Below, one piece after another: positions 50,263-61,086 of a stretch of 64,000 nucleotides of DNA (the stretch's first letter is position 1; each line of letters opens with the position of its first letter). The notes under the pieces are model-generated. The model was not told the origin of the DNA, ran no database searches, and worked only from the letters and a program-made list of their open reading frames with translations. The translations under genes and the position numbers were made by a program. The stretch comes from Tamarix chinensis (lineage: Eukaryota; Streptophyta; Magnoliopsida; Caryophyllales; Tamaricaceae): positions 2,604,001 to 2,668,000 of the forward strand of contig CM060181.1 in the NCBI GenBank assembly GCA_030549775.1, given 5' to 3'.

Positions 50263-51226
50263 TGTAAGACCCCCAAATTTACCACTTAAAAATTTTATTT
50301 TGCGGAAGTGTTAATTACAAAAATAAAATAAAATAATGGGTGTTATTGCCATACTCAGTATAAGCCTGGCATCCTCTGCCCTCCTTATACTAAGTGCTAA
50401 GACTAAAATATTACTTTACTTAACCAACATTTATAACGTTAGAACAAAATAGAGATTACAAATTTATTTTATCTTGATAAATATAAAAAGATCAGGTAAA
50501 ACAGTTATAATATAACAAAATGAGAAATAATAAAGGATAGAAGAGTCCACGAAATATCCAGATCAAATGATGTCGGAGCAAACATCAGATAATCCTAACT
50601 CTCAACCCTCTACTGGAAGCCATCAAGTTGAACCCTCAAAGTACTCCTATAAGGTCATCACTGACCATTGAATAGGCAGGAGATCGAGAAACGCAACCCG
50701 TCAGTACTATGGTACTAAGAAAACCATTACACTAACACTAACATGTAAGGCCACATGAGGCAAAAAAAGAACATAGTATAGGTATATCAGGGAAGCATGC
50801 GATCATAAAATGGACACAACTGATATAATCAAAAGAAACCCAAATACTAAGGTAAGGCACTAAGGCAACTACTGATACAACCATCCATATAAATTCCAGA
50901 CACTAAGGTAGGGTGCAAAGGCAACTGCTAAACCTCACATCACAACATGTACTGCACAACGGCAGCTACCAAAAACATTACATCCAAAAAAACCCGTTAA
51001 AATCTTCACATAATGATTATTTTCAATTTTAGTTACTCGATAAGGGATGCAGTAATAACCTATAGACATAAAAGTACACAAATTATACCGGCGCACAAGG
51101 TAACGCGGTATCCTCCAACCATCCAACTCAGAGGCATAACAACACTCTGATCATACTGGTGCACAAGGCAACATAGTACCCTCCACACCTAGGTCACCTA
51201 ATCCTTAAGTTTCGATGCCCTTATTG
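50263..51226 (+). mobile_element. Long-LTR family copy D, 5' part
   Basis: It begins TGTAAGACCCCCAAATTTAC and carries the TTGCGGAAG box, the CCATTGAATAGGCAGG box (50666-50680), AGTACTATGGTACTAAG, and a GGTGCACAAGGTAAC series equivalent to 8460-8640 of copy B. Copy E interrupts it at 51227. The CACTATTAT array is absent from this copy. Confidence 0.72.
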
Positions 51227-51600
51227 TGACACCCCCAAATTTCAGAACTTAAAATTTTTATTTTAAAGAGTTAATAGCGGAAGCCAAAACACAAAACATG
51301 GGGGGTGTCATGCTGTAGCCAATATCCCTATGCCTAGTCTGTGTCGGATGCAAGACAAAAGTAACCTTATACCTAGGAATCAGGTGTGGGAAGCACATGA
51401 TTCCATCGTGATACAGGATATGAAATAGAGAGAAGGGAATAAATAGTAAAAACAGAGGACTAAAAATCCAAAGAGAGATAGAGATATTCAAATAACTATA
51501 CCCTTTACTAAATTGTTTAACGCTCACCCAAGGCAAGCACATCAAGATAATAATCATCAATTACCTGCAAAATAGGGTGGATCTACTCATGGGATTGTGT

Positions 51601-51962
51601 TGATTGTATATTATTATGTTGAACTCATATAAATGCACAAGACATACAACTTAACAACATAAGTACAACAATGTAATTATCCTCAAATGATCATAATACC
51701 CTTAGGGTAGGTAAGACAATCATATTATCCCAAAGGCCTTATGAACCGAATACTAATACATATAAAATCCATATAATTATACGAAGTACATATCCTTAGT
51801 TTCCCATAGATATCTTGTATCTAACATTATACCCAAATACGCACTTATGTATTTTTATTACTCTCAAGAATATCATTTCATAGCATTTCCATAAATAATT
51901 TCTTCAATAAAACATACTCAACACAAAAGTATATACAAAAATACAATTATCACATAAATCTC
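51601..51962 (+). repeat. Long inverted repeat, left arm (about 362 bp)
   Basis: It pairs with 52432-52794 on the opposite strand. Matching stretches include TTGATTGTATATTAT, CTCATATAAATGCACAAGAC, ATACAACTTAACAACATAAG, CTCTCAAGAATATCATTTCA and ATATACAAAAATACAA. Confidence 0.9.
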
Positions 51963-52431
51963 CTGCTGTATAGCCGTGCAATCTTTGCACTGTTTGGCCG
52001 TACGTCTTTTTTTTTCTTTTTTTTTTTCTGTCAGCCTGGTACTTCACAGCCGTACAACTTTTGCACCGCCTGACCGTGTGTCTTTTCTCCTCTCGACCTG
52101 TTGTGCACTGTTGCTGCACAGTTGTGTAACTTTCCATTTTGGTTGTGCACCCCTATTTTCACCCCAAACCTTATCCAAATACCACCAAAATTTAACCATA
52201 GCTTCACCACACATTCTTCTACATTTCCATATAATTCAAGCTTCTATTTGACTCTATTTAATTCCATTTTTACCCTCCTCTACTTTAACTTTCCTCTCAA
52301 TTTTTAACCTTCGATCCTAATAGTATTTTATCTTATTTTCATAGGTGATCTTTTGGTGATCTCGGAGGAGGTCTAGAATTTGCGTGCATAAAGCCCGGTG
52401 TGTTTGTTGGTAAGGATACATGTCGTAGTTA

Positions 52432-52794
52432 GGGATCTATGTGATACTTGTATTTTTGTATATGTTTTTATGTTAAGTATGTTGTATTGAATAAATTATT
52501 AATGGAAATACAATGAAATGATATTCTTGAGAGTAATGAAAATATGTAAGTGCGTATTTGGGAATAATGTTGGATACAAGATATCTATGGAAAACTAAAG
52601 ATATGTACTTTGGATAATTATATGGAATTTATATGTATTAGTATTGGGTTCATAAGACCTTTGGGAGAATACGATTGTCTTGCCTACTCTAAGGGTATTA
52701 TGATCATTTGAGGATAATTACATGGTCGTACTTATGTTGTTAAGTTGTATGTCTTGTGCATTTATATGAGTTTAGCATGATAATATACAATCAA
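52432..52794 (-). repeat. Long inverted repeat, right arm (about 363 bp)
   Basis: Reverse complement of 51601-51962 over the whole length with scattered mismatches. The loop between the arms is about 470 bp. Confidence 0.9.
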
Positions 52795-52854
52795 CTCTGA
52801 ATAAGATAAGAATCATTTAAAGTGAAAGATCACGTGAGTCGGGTCAAGGTGTTG

Positions 52855-53062
52855 AGTCCGTTCCACCAAATAATAATAGTGGCTCGAGTGTGTTGTCCTC
52901 GATAGGTGCTTCAGACTGCTCCACCAGTTTAATAATAGTGACTTAGGAGTATTTTACTCTGAGAGGTATTGGCTCCGTTCCACTGGATAATAATAGTGGC
53001 TCGGGTGTGTTGTCCTCGAGAGGTATTTTAGACCGTTCCACCTGTTTAAGAATAGTGGGGGG
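52855..53062 (-). repeat. Reverse CACTATTATTATCC-GTGGAAC array
   Basis: Four units visible as GTTCCACCAAATAATAATAG followed by TGGC or variants. They are separated by TGTTGTCCTCGAGAGGTATT-like sequence. This is a diverged form of the family array. Confidence 0.75.
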
Positions 53063-53688
53063 GTCCCTGAACTCAACATAAATAAAAGATTGAAATATGG
53101 TATATCTAATGAAATACCTGGAATCAGTAATTATCTGGTATTCTTTGAATTACGCATGTATGATTTTCTTATGAGAATTCTTGTAATCTTGCTTGACTGA
53201 GCCGTTACCTTACTCAGTACGTAGCGTACTAATCATCGGTTTTACGGGTGCTGCTCAATCCAACAAGTAGACAACCCATATGTTTATGTACAGGTCGATG
53301 AGGACCTGGTGAATGAATTCGCCGCCTTTGATGCTATATATGTGGAGGAGTGATTTATTCGTATTAGGGCTTGGGTGTAAAGTCATGTTATCTGGATGAT
53401 AGTTTTACCCAGATACCTTTTTAGACTCTTAGTTCCATAAGATCTCTTTTTGTTGTATTTTGATATTATAATTGGAGTTGATCTCTAAACACTTATTTGA
53501 TGTTATTAAAAGTTGTCTCGTCGCTTTCTATCATGTTTTAAATTTTATAATCATTTTTCCTTGTGATTGATGTAAGGATGGTAGGGTAAACCAAACTTAT
53601 GTCAATTACGGCGGTAACACCCAACTATTTAATTATACACTTCCGCTTAAAATGAATTTTTTCAGTAGTAAATTTGGGGGTGTTACAC

Positions 53689-56146
53689 CTATAGGGCTCG
53701 TAAGTCACCTATAGAGCAGATTAAGGCCTTACTAGGGCACGACCGACACACTAGTGAAACCAAACAAACCGAGGGCTTCTACCTCATCTCTAGGGTAGTT
53801 ACCCCTAGAGAGCAGTCATTCCCAAACTTGAGGCCTTCCACTTTAAGTATTAGTATTTTATAGGGTGACCACATATATCACACATTGCACAAAAAATTTC
53901 TTTTTATACTTAGCCATTTTCCTTTATTTCTAATTATTTAAGGCAAACCTTAAGGTCATATCCAATTATTCGCAAAAGGTGTATTAAATTAAAATGACCA
54001 AAATGCCCACAAACCCTTAATTTTACCATTTTATCCAATTTCATATCAAGCAACATTATTATGAGCCATTTGTCATGAAAATGCTAAAGGATAATTATTA
54101 CGTTTATAGCCTAAATCATACATTTATAGGGGTGAAATATATTCCATATAACACATACGTATAAATCTATAGCATATTATGTCATTCAATAGGGTAATTA
54201 ATCATCACGATGTAGGTAAGGAAACACCTCAACCCTAGAACATGCGATTAACATTTATTGCATACTAACCCTAATCATGTGTGCATGCTTTATACTATTT
54301 AACTCAACCCTAGTTACTATACAAAGATAATTATAGTACAATTATCATGGTAAATTACATTATAAGGCTGCAGGGTTTCAAACTCTAACAAACCCTAGGC
54401 ATGCATATGTAATTTATTCAACAAAACACACATGCATATATTATCGATCAATTAATATGTCGAAAATATGCTAAATATTTAGTATTATGCCATTTACATT
54501 CACGCCTAATCATAACACTTGCATTTTCATTATAAAAATTCCGAAGTAAAATACATACATATATTCCTCTAAAAACGAGGCATAAATCATAACCTAAGCA
54601 TAAAACAACTTGATGTGTTACCACATGATCTCACATCTTAGTAGAAGGGTATAGTTTACCTCTTATTCAAGCACATAAAATAATCAAGATTCACCGTGTT
54701 AGTCTCTAGTTAATTTCTTCAAACTCCTTACATTAACATAACCAACACACATATTAGCATATAACAAAACACAAAAATAATATGAAATTAACTAAAATTA
54801 AATGGGAAAAAAGGTTAGAGAATTAACTAGAGTAATTGGCACATTTGGGTTGCGTGAAGTGTGGTGGAATGTATGTTGGAGCTATGGTGAAAAATTAGTG
54901 GTGTTTGGACAATATTTGAGGGTAAAAATAGAGGTGCATGACTGAAATAGGGTGGCAGCACGACTGTATTGCAGGCAGTGCACACCCAGGTTGAGAGAAA
55001 AGATTACTAATGACCGAGAGGTGCAAAGTTGCGTGGCTGTGCTGTAGGCGGTGCACACCTAGGCTGAGAGAAAAGATTACGTACGACCAGGTGGTGCAAA
55101 GTTGCATGACTGTACAATAGGAAATTTTTAGTGTTGCACGACTGTGCTTGAGGCCGTGCACTTTGTAAAAATGCGATGAATGAGAGAAAGAAGAAGGGAA
55201 AAGAGAGGGTGGTCGACGGGATGGTTAGCGACGGTGTTGGGGAAGGTTGAGATGACCTTGGTGGTCGATCCACCGGATAATGGGCAGTGAGTGGTGGCTG
55301 TGGTGGTGCACAATGGTAGAGATGGTGGTATGCAGGCCAAAAATAGGGGACAAACGGGAGGAAGAAGAAGAAGAAAAGAGAAGGAAGAAAGGAGAAGGAA
55401 GAGGGGGGTTGCTTGGGTAGGAATTTTGGACACAAAAATAGTAGAGTGGAGGCCAAAACAAAGAGGAAGATGGGAGAGTGGAGTAGTGTGTATATATGTG
55501 TGTGTGTGTGTGTGTGTTTGTGAAGGGAAAATAAAGAAAACAAAGGGGGAAAGTGTGCGACGGTTGTGTAGGGTCACTAGGGTGATAATGGAGATGATGT
55601 TTGCGTGTTGTGATGAAAAATGCAAGTAATGACGATGGTTATGTGTATGGGTTGTGTAAGGATGAGAAAGATAAGAAGGAGGTAGGGAGATAGGGTGGTG
55701 CGTGTGCAGGTTGGCAGGGATAAGAGAAGCATAAGGAGAAAAAGAAAAAGAAGAAAGGTTGATGGATGATGGAAGATGGTGCAGCTGCAAAGGAGAAATG
55801 CAAGTTGTAAGACAAGTTGCAACAAAATGAACTTTGCGGCTAAGATTGACGGGAGATAGAGAAGAAAGAAAAGAAAAGAAGAAAGAAAAGGGAAAAGGGA
55901 AAAAAATTTAGGGGATTAGTTTAGATAATTTTGGATTAACCAAAATAGTTAGGGTTTAGCAGAGTTTTAGTGGGTTTTGATTTTAGTTTACGAATTACGA
56001 TTTATCCGGGTCAAGGTTTCGTATTCGGTTAAAGTTTCGGGATTAAGAAATTGGGTTAACGCTAAAATAAGATTTTTTGTAGGATTAGAATTAGATTAAG
56101 ATATAATTTATACGGTATTAGATTAGCTAAAATTTAGGATATTACA
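53689..56146 (+). mobile_element. Long-LTR family copy D resumed, to TTACA end
   Basis: It continues the copy-B-like order: CTAGGGTAGTTACCCCTAGAG with GAGCAGTCATTCCC (compare 8717-8750), an AT-rich part, a purine-rich block (54890-55900), and an end at GGATATTACA (56146). Subtracting copy E leaves about 3.4 kb, shorter than B and C. The 5-bp flanks of D (CATAA left, TGCCT right) do not match, so D has been rearranged or its true ends differ. Confidence 0.65.
54890..55900. repeat. Purine-rich block of copy D
   Basis: G/A-rich plus strand with a (TG)n run at 55497-55517. Minus-strand frames (for example 55128-55790) are low-complexity and judged not to be genes. Sequence at 54895-55170 is the reverse complement of 51960-52200 in copy E. 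Confidence 0.7.
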
Positions 56147-57483
56147 TGCCTAATTCAATCAAGGACAATACTTAATTACAAGCTTCGAAACAAACAACAA
56201 TATACCTCTTATTCCACTAAACTCAATTGCTAAACAATAACTACCTAAAAGGCAACATCAAATAGTCCCAACTCTACAAAAAAAAATCTTAAAAAAAATT
56301 ATATAAAAAATTTCCTAAAATCTAACAAACTCTAACATGATGGCATGATTGACTCCGCTCATGGTTTTTGAACCCCCTATGTATCTATTCTATGTTAGCA
56401 TTGATGATTTACTGACAAACTTGAGAACCTATGATACATCATCGAGGAACTCAACGAAGGTAGTAAATTGCACCAACTTAACATGTACATTTTTGGAAAA
56501 TGCAACTTCTACTATGGCTCTCTCAAGATATCCCTTGAAGTCCATCCGAGTTGAAAAACATAATCCTAATCCCATAGACTGCATGAATAGAGGAGAAAAA
56601 AATTAGAGTAACAATAATAATAATAAAAAAGTTTAGTTAGGTTCATTTTATGATTTTGATTCGTGAATTCAGCTCGGCTTGACTCCAATCAACTTATTAA
56701 AAATTTGACTTGATTCGTTCATTTAGGTAAATAAACTGAACTTGAATATTATTTTAAGTTTGTTTAATTAAACGAGCTGATCCCGAATCTAAGGACGTTT
56801 AATTCGGTTCGACTTATTTAAAGCCCTACCACCCTACTTGTCACCATTGATTTCACCTATGTTCGGTTTAGAGTTTTTTAATCCTACAAGTTGGCATCCG
56901 TAGATTGCAAATTAACGTAAAAACTAGTTAAGAGACAACACAGCAGCATAAACTTCTTGAAACTCAGGATCAATAAAATTCTCCTACTGCTAGTCTCATG
57001 AACCAAAAATTAAAGGCAAGGACCGCCCCCATACCATGAACCAAAACCATCAATACCGTCAACACGAACATGACAACGCCTTTCACTCTATCACTGCTAG
57101 TAGTTTATTGTAGTCCTCCACGACTAAATGGAAATGAAAAAGAAAACAAAAAGGGCCCTGAAATTTTTCAACAAGTGAAGCGACAGCTAACTACTCTCCT
57201 TTGTTTAATGGCCTACGTTGAAAATATTGCTGCTTTGATAAATTGATAACGATACTCCCGATCCTTTTTTCCCCACTCCCCACTAAAAAGGTTGGCTAGA
57301 TTTCTTCTACCTTTCATCCTCTTATCTGTCTATATCCATCGACTTCATTGATATCTGTTCCTGTACCCTAGACTCTCGGGCACCAGACAAAGATCTGGTC
57401 TTTGCCGACGAACAAAACCAGAGCTGCAGAAAAGCTGTCATCTTCATCATACTTTCAGAAACAGTAATTTCTTCCCGAATTCC
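56147..57483. other. Intergenic region upstream of the first LecRK gene
   Basis: No gene supported. The last few hundred bases must hold the promoter and leader of the gene at 57484. No unambiguous control site was picked. Confidence 0.5.
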
Positions 57484-59490
57484 ATGGGCAACCATCTCAC
57501 AGCAACCCACCTCTCTATACTTTTCTCAACACTGATACTTCTGACCCTTGCTCAATCCCCTCAGAAATTCATCTACAATGGCTTCCGCATTACCAATCTT
57601 CATCTAGATGGGTCGGCTACAATCCATCCCAATGGCCTGTTACAGCTAACCAATTCTACCAGCCAACAAAAAGGCCATGCATTCTATCCAACCCCTGTCA
57701 GCTTTGCTAAATCACTCTCATTTTCAACTTCCTTTGCCTTCGCCATATATCCTCAGTATCCAACTCTTAGTGCTGCCGGCATTACTTTTTTCTTCTCCCC
57801 GTCCACGGACTTCACGCATGCCTTGGCCGGTGAGCATTTTGGCCTCTTCAATACTTCGAGTGATGGCCTTTCCACTGACCACGTATTAGCCGTGGAGCTT
57901 GATACGCTCAAGATCCCCATGTACGGAGATAAGGACGACAACCATGTAGGAATTGATGTCAACAGCGTGAGATCGATTGCGGCTGTGCCGGTATCGTATT
58001 ATAATGATCGAGCAGGAAAGAGGGAGGAGCTGCGTCTGGCTAGTGGGAAGTCGATGCAGATTTGGATAGACTATGATGAGGTGGACATGTTGATGAACGT
58101 GACCGTAGCTCCTCTGAAACACGAGAGACCTAGTCGGGTTCTTTTGTCGAAATTTGTCAACGTTTCGGCGATTTTCCTGGACTCTATGTATGTTGGATTA
58201 TCTGCAGCAACCGGAGCAACAGCAAGTCAGCACTTCATACAAGGGTGGAGCTTCAGCCAGGATGGACAGGCACAAACCTTACGTTATTCGAAGCTGCCAC
58301 CACTTCCTCCGTTGGGTACTGGTAAAGCAGAGAACAAATTAACTACAGCATCTATAATCTTGCTTGTTATAGGAATAGCTCTGCTGGTCATTATCATTGG
58401 AGCGGCATACGCAAAACGTAGGAAGAAATATGACGAGGTAATCGAAGACTGGGAACAGGAGTACGTCCTCCAGCGACTTTCCTACAAGGATCTCTACAAA
58501 GCAACCAAAGGTTTCCAAGACGGAGAGCTCCTGGGATGTGGAGGTTTTGGTAAGGTTTATAAAGGCACCCTGCCTCGCACAAAGGTCGAAGTGGCTGTCA
58601 AAAGAGTTTCTCATGAATCTAAGCAGGGTATGAAAGAATTTGTAGCTGAGATCGCTAGCATGAGAAAGCTGAGGCACAGGAACTTGGTGCAGCTCCTTGG
58701 TTACTGTCGGAGAAAGGGGGAGCTTCTTCTGGTCTATGATTACATGCCTAATGGGAGCCTCGACAAGTTCCTCTTCAGCAAAGATAGCCCAAACCTGTCT
58801 TGGGAGCAGAGATTTCGAATCATCAGGGGCGTGGCGTCTTCCCTCTTGTACCTACACGAGGAGTCGGAACAGATCGTCCTACACCGAGACGTGAAGTCCA
58901 GTAATGTCCTATTAGATGCCGACATGAATGCTCGATTAGGTGACTTTGGACTTGCCAGATTATACGACCACGGGACAAATCCTCAAACCACGCATTTGAT
59001 GGGAACAGTGGGATATCTTGCCCCTGAGCTGACGAGAACAAGTAAAGCAACTACAAGCACAGACGTATTCGCCTTCGGAGTATTCATGCTGGAAGTAGCC
59101 TGTGGTAAAAGGCCAATAATAAACCAGCAAGGTTTTCCTGAGACGATGACTTTGGTTGCTTGGGTTTCTCAGTTTTGGATGGAGGGAACCATTCTTAAGG
59201 CAAGTGATCCGTTACTGGAAGGGTCTTATTCCAGTGAAGTGATGGAGCTGGTCCTAAAGCTTTCCCTCTTATGCTCGCATTCAAGGCCAGAAGCAAGACC
59301 TACCATGAGGCAAGTGATGCAGTTTTTAGATGGAGATGCTGAATTGCCCCAGATACCTCCTCAGGTTACTGGGTTTGATTGCTTTTCATCAAGTACTGCT
59401 ACATCAGCTTCGTTTCAGTCATTGCCGTCTGGCAAGGTCTCCATTGGCTCCTTTGACACTACTGATTCGGTTCTCCGAATCGGACGTTAG
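57484..59490 (+). CDS. L-type lectin-domain receptor kinase, clade IV-like (668 aa, intronless)
   Basis: A plasma-membrane receptor kinase with an extracellular legume-lectin domain. Such LecRKs sense extracellular or damage-related signals. Layout: signal peptide 1-24, lectin domain about 27-262 (FIYNGF start; AVELDT at 136-141; DNHVGIDVN at 152-160, where legume lectins bind metal), proline-rich hinge LPPLPPLG, membrane segment about 289-310 followed by KRRKK, and kinase about 345-615. The kinase has loop GCGGFG (351-356), catalytic Lys373, HRD 467-469, KSSN with Asn474, DFG 487-489 and APE 513-515, so it should be an active RD kinase. The loop has Cys at the position that is Ser in the neighbour. 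No frame defects. The tandem partner lies 1.6 kb downstream on the same strand. Confidence 0.95.
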   Translation: MGNHLTATHLSILFSTLILLTLAQSPQKFIYNGFRITNLHLDGSATIHPNGLLQLTNSTSQQKGHAFYPTPVSFAKSLSFSTSFAFAIYPQYPTLSAAGITFFFSPSTDFTHALAGEHFGLFNTSSDGLSTDHVLAVELDTLKIPMYGDKDDNHVGIDVNSVRSIAAVPVSYYNDRAGKREELRLASGKSMQIWIDYDEVDMLMNVTVAPLKHERPSRVLLSKFVNVSAIFLDSMYVGLSAATGATASQHFIQGWSFSQDGQAQTLRYSKLPPLPPLGTGKAENKLTTASIILLVIGIALLVIIIGAAYAKRRKKYDEVIEDWEQEYVLQRLSYKDLYKATKGFQDGELLGCGGFGKVYKGTLPRTKVEVAVKRVSHESKQGMKEFVAEIASMRKLRHRNLVQLLGYCRRKGELLLVYDYMPNGSLDKFLFSKDSPNLSWEQRFRIIRGVASSLLYLHEESEQIVLHRDVKSSNVLLDADMNARLGDFGLARLYDHGTNPQTTHLMGTVGYLAPELTRTSKATTSTDVFAFGVFMLEVACGKRPIINQQGFPETMTLVAWVSQFWMEGTILKASDPLLEGSYSSEVMELVLKLSLLCSHSRPEARPTMRQVMQFLDGDAELPQIPPQVTGFDCFSSSTATSASFQSLPSGKVSIGSFDTTDSVLRIGR

Positions 59491-59560
59491 ATCTTTGGAT
59501 CAGCATTATGCTATTCCTTTAATCCCAATACATCTATAACTTCATCAACTTTGTAAACAT

Positions 59561-59709
59561 TTCAGACTAATGTTCTTTTTTAATGGAACTCTTCCAATGC
59601 ATCTCCAAGTTTGCAAACTGACAGTAATGGAGTTTCAGACTAATGTTCTTTTTTAATGGAACTCTTCCAATGCATCTCCAAGTTTGCAAACTGACAGTAA
59701 TGGAGTTTC
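59561..59709 (+). repeat. 73-bp tandem duplication after the first LecRK
   Basis: A 73-bp unit beginning TTCAGACTAATGTTC is repeated at 59561 and 59634 with no difference seen. The repeat ends at about 59709. It lies 70 bp after the stop codon, so it is probably in the 3' untranslated region. The identity suggests a recent event. Confidence 0.93.
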
Positions 59710-61086
59710 GCTTCAGTTTTTTGTTTGGTAATTAATTAAACTCTATTAATACCCAAACGCGGTGATAAAGCGGTACATCTCCAACATCTAATGATACTAT
59801 GCTATCTAGATTAGCAGCCTGATTGCAATCTTGCGAAATAGTTCCTATATCTCACACCGTAAGCGGTAGTAAAGAGTCTGATAAAGCTTTTCCTTTACGA
59901 CTGATTGAACTAAGACCCGAGGAAGTGCTGTATTATGCTGATACAGCGCACAGTTGATACATTACGAGCCACTGTTTGGAATAATATGTCTTACCCGCCC
60001 CCCTGGGTCGTTTAGTACTTATTATTATTATTATTATTATTATTTTGTAAAAATGACGTAATTACATTCAGATGTATTGACCAATTAAAGCGGATGAGGT
60101 ACAAAACTTCCCATTTACATGGCAAATTGTAGCCATAGTTACCTTAATAAGTATCTTAAAAATTGATAATTGATCTATCTTTCTCATAGCAACGATAGGG
60201 GGTAGAGGGTCACCCTAAAAGAAGACCGCCGCATTCTTACACTCAAAATACTACACAGCTGAAAGTCGTTCTATGTAGTCCACCAACATCCTCCCAATTA
60301 CCTAAACAAAAGCAAAGCTTTAACCAATTGACCTCAAGAACCAAAATAAGATTCACAAAAAGTAGCAAGGTGCATGATCCTGTGTCTTGGGACATCAGGA
60401 CTGGCAAACTACTCGAGTATCACATCCCACAATCCCTCGTCTTTGAATTTTTTGCCTAGTGGTAAAAATAATATCAGAGCTTGCTTCAGTTCTGCTTGAT
60501 AGGGAATACGTATACTAAATTCTAATACCGCTACCAATTTTTTTTTTTTTTTTTACAAAAAAAAAAATTGAAGATTTAAATAAATAAATAAAAGTGATTG
60601 TCACACAAACTTTAGTTATGATTGACGAAGCTTCAAAAGGGCTATGTGCACATGAACGAGTGTCTTTACTCATAGCCATGAAGTGTGGGTACTAATGTTG
60701 AATCTTCAAACGAAAGTAACGAAACAAATTTAGGACATTAAATTGGCATATCTTCTACCAAGATGGATGGCCATCAGCATCAGCCTTAATATCACGTAAC
60801 TCTTGCTGACCTTAACCGTTGATGTTGAAAGAATGCTGCAATTATGGAAATTGTTGTTCCTTTTCTTACAACAATGATCTGTACATAATTACACGGCAAC
60901 AATTATGTACTACTAAAGTTGCCGTGTTTTTCTGCTACCTCTCAAAGCAAGCCAAATCTGTACTCCTCGTTGGTTTATTGTTGACCTGGTCCAAAAGCTG
61001 AATCCATAAGCAAGCAGTGAAGCATCCTTTATCTTAAACTAAATATTTATTTACCTACTTCAGAAACGCCTAAATCTTCTACAAAA
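59710..61086. other. Intergenic spacer between the two LecRK genes
   Basis: No gene supported. It contains an (ATT)n run at 60019-60043 and poly(T)/poly(A) near 60540-60568. The promoter of the second LecRK should lie in its right part. Confidence 0.6.

Larger units (their letters stand above)
51227..53688. mobile_element. Copy E: insert with oppositely oriented LTR-family halves
   Basis: The left end is TGTGACACCCCCAAATTTCA. The right end reads GTAAATTTGGGGGTGTTACA, its near reverse complement. Near-matching 5-bp flanks CTTAT (51222-51226) and CCTAT (53689-53693) suggest one insertion event. The left part is in forward family orientation and short. The right part (from about 52100) is a reverse-oriented copy with GGAGG segment, array (52855-53062) and GTAGCGTACTAA box. 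The two parts share a 362-bp inverted repeat. No coding sequence. Confidence 0.65.

Noticed and set aside
55128..55790. 220-codon minus-strand open frame
   Set aside because: Same type of purine-rich LTR block (copy D), spanning a TG repeat; no domain features.
50263..56146. Copy D as an intact solo LTR
   Set aside because: Flanking 5-bp words do not match (CATAA and TGCCT) and its net length is only about 3.4 kb, so it is described as rearranged.
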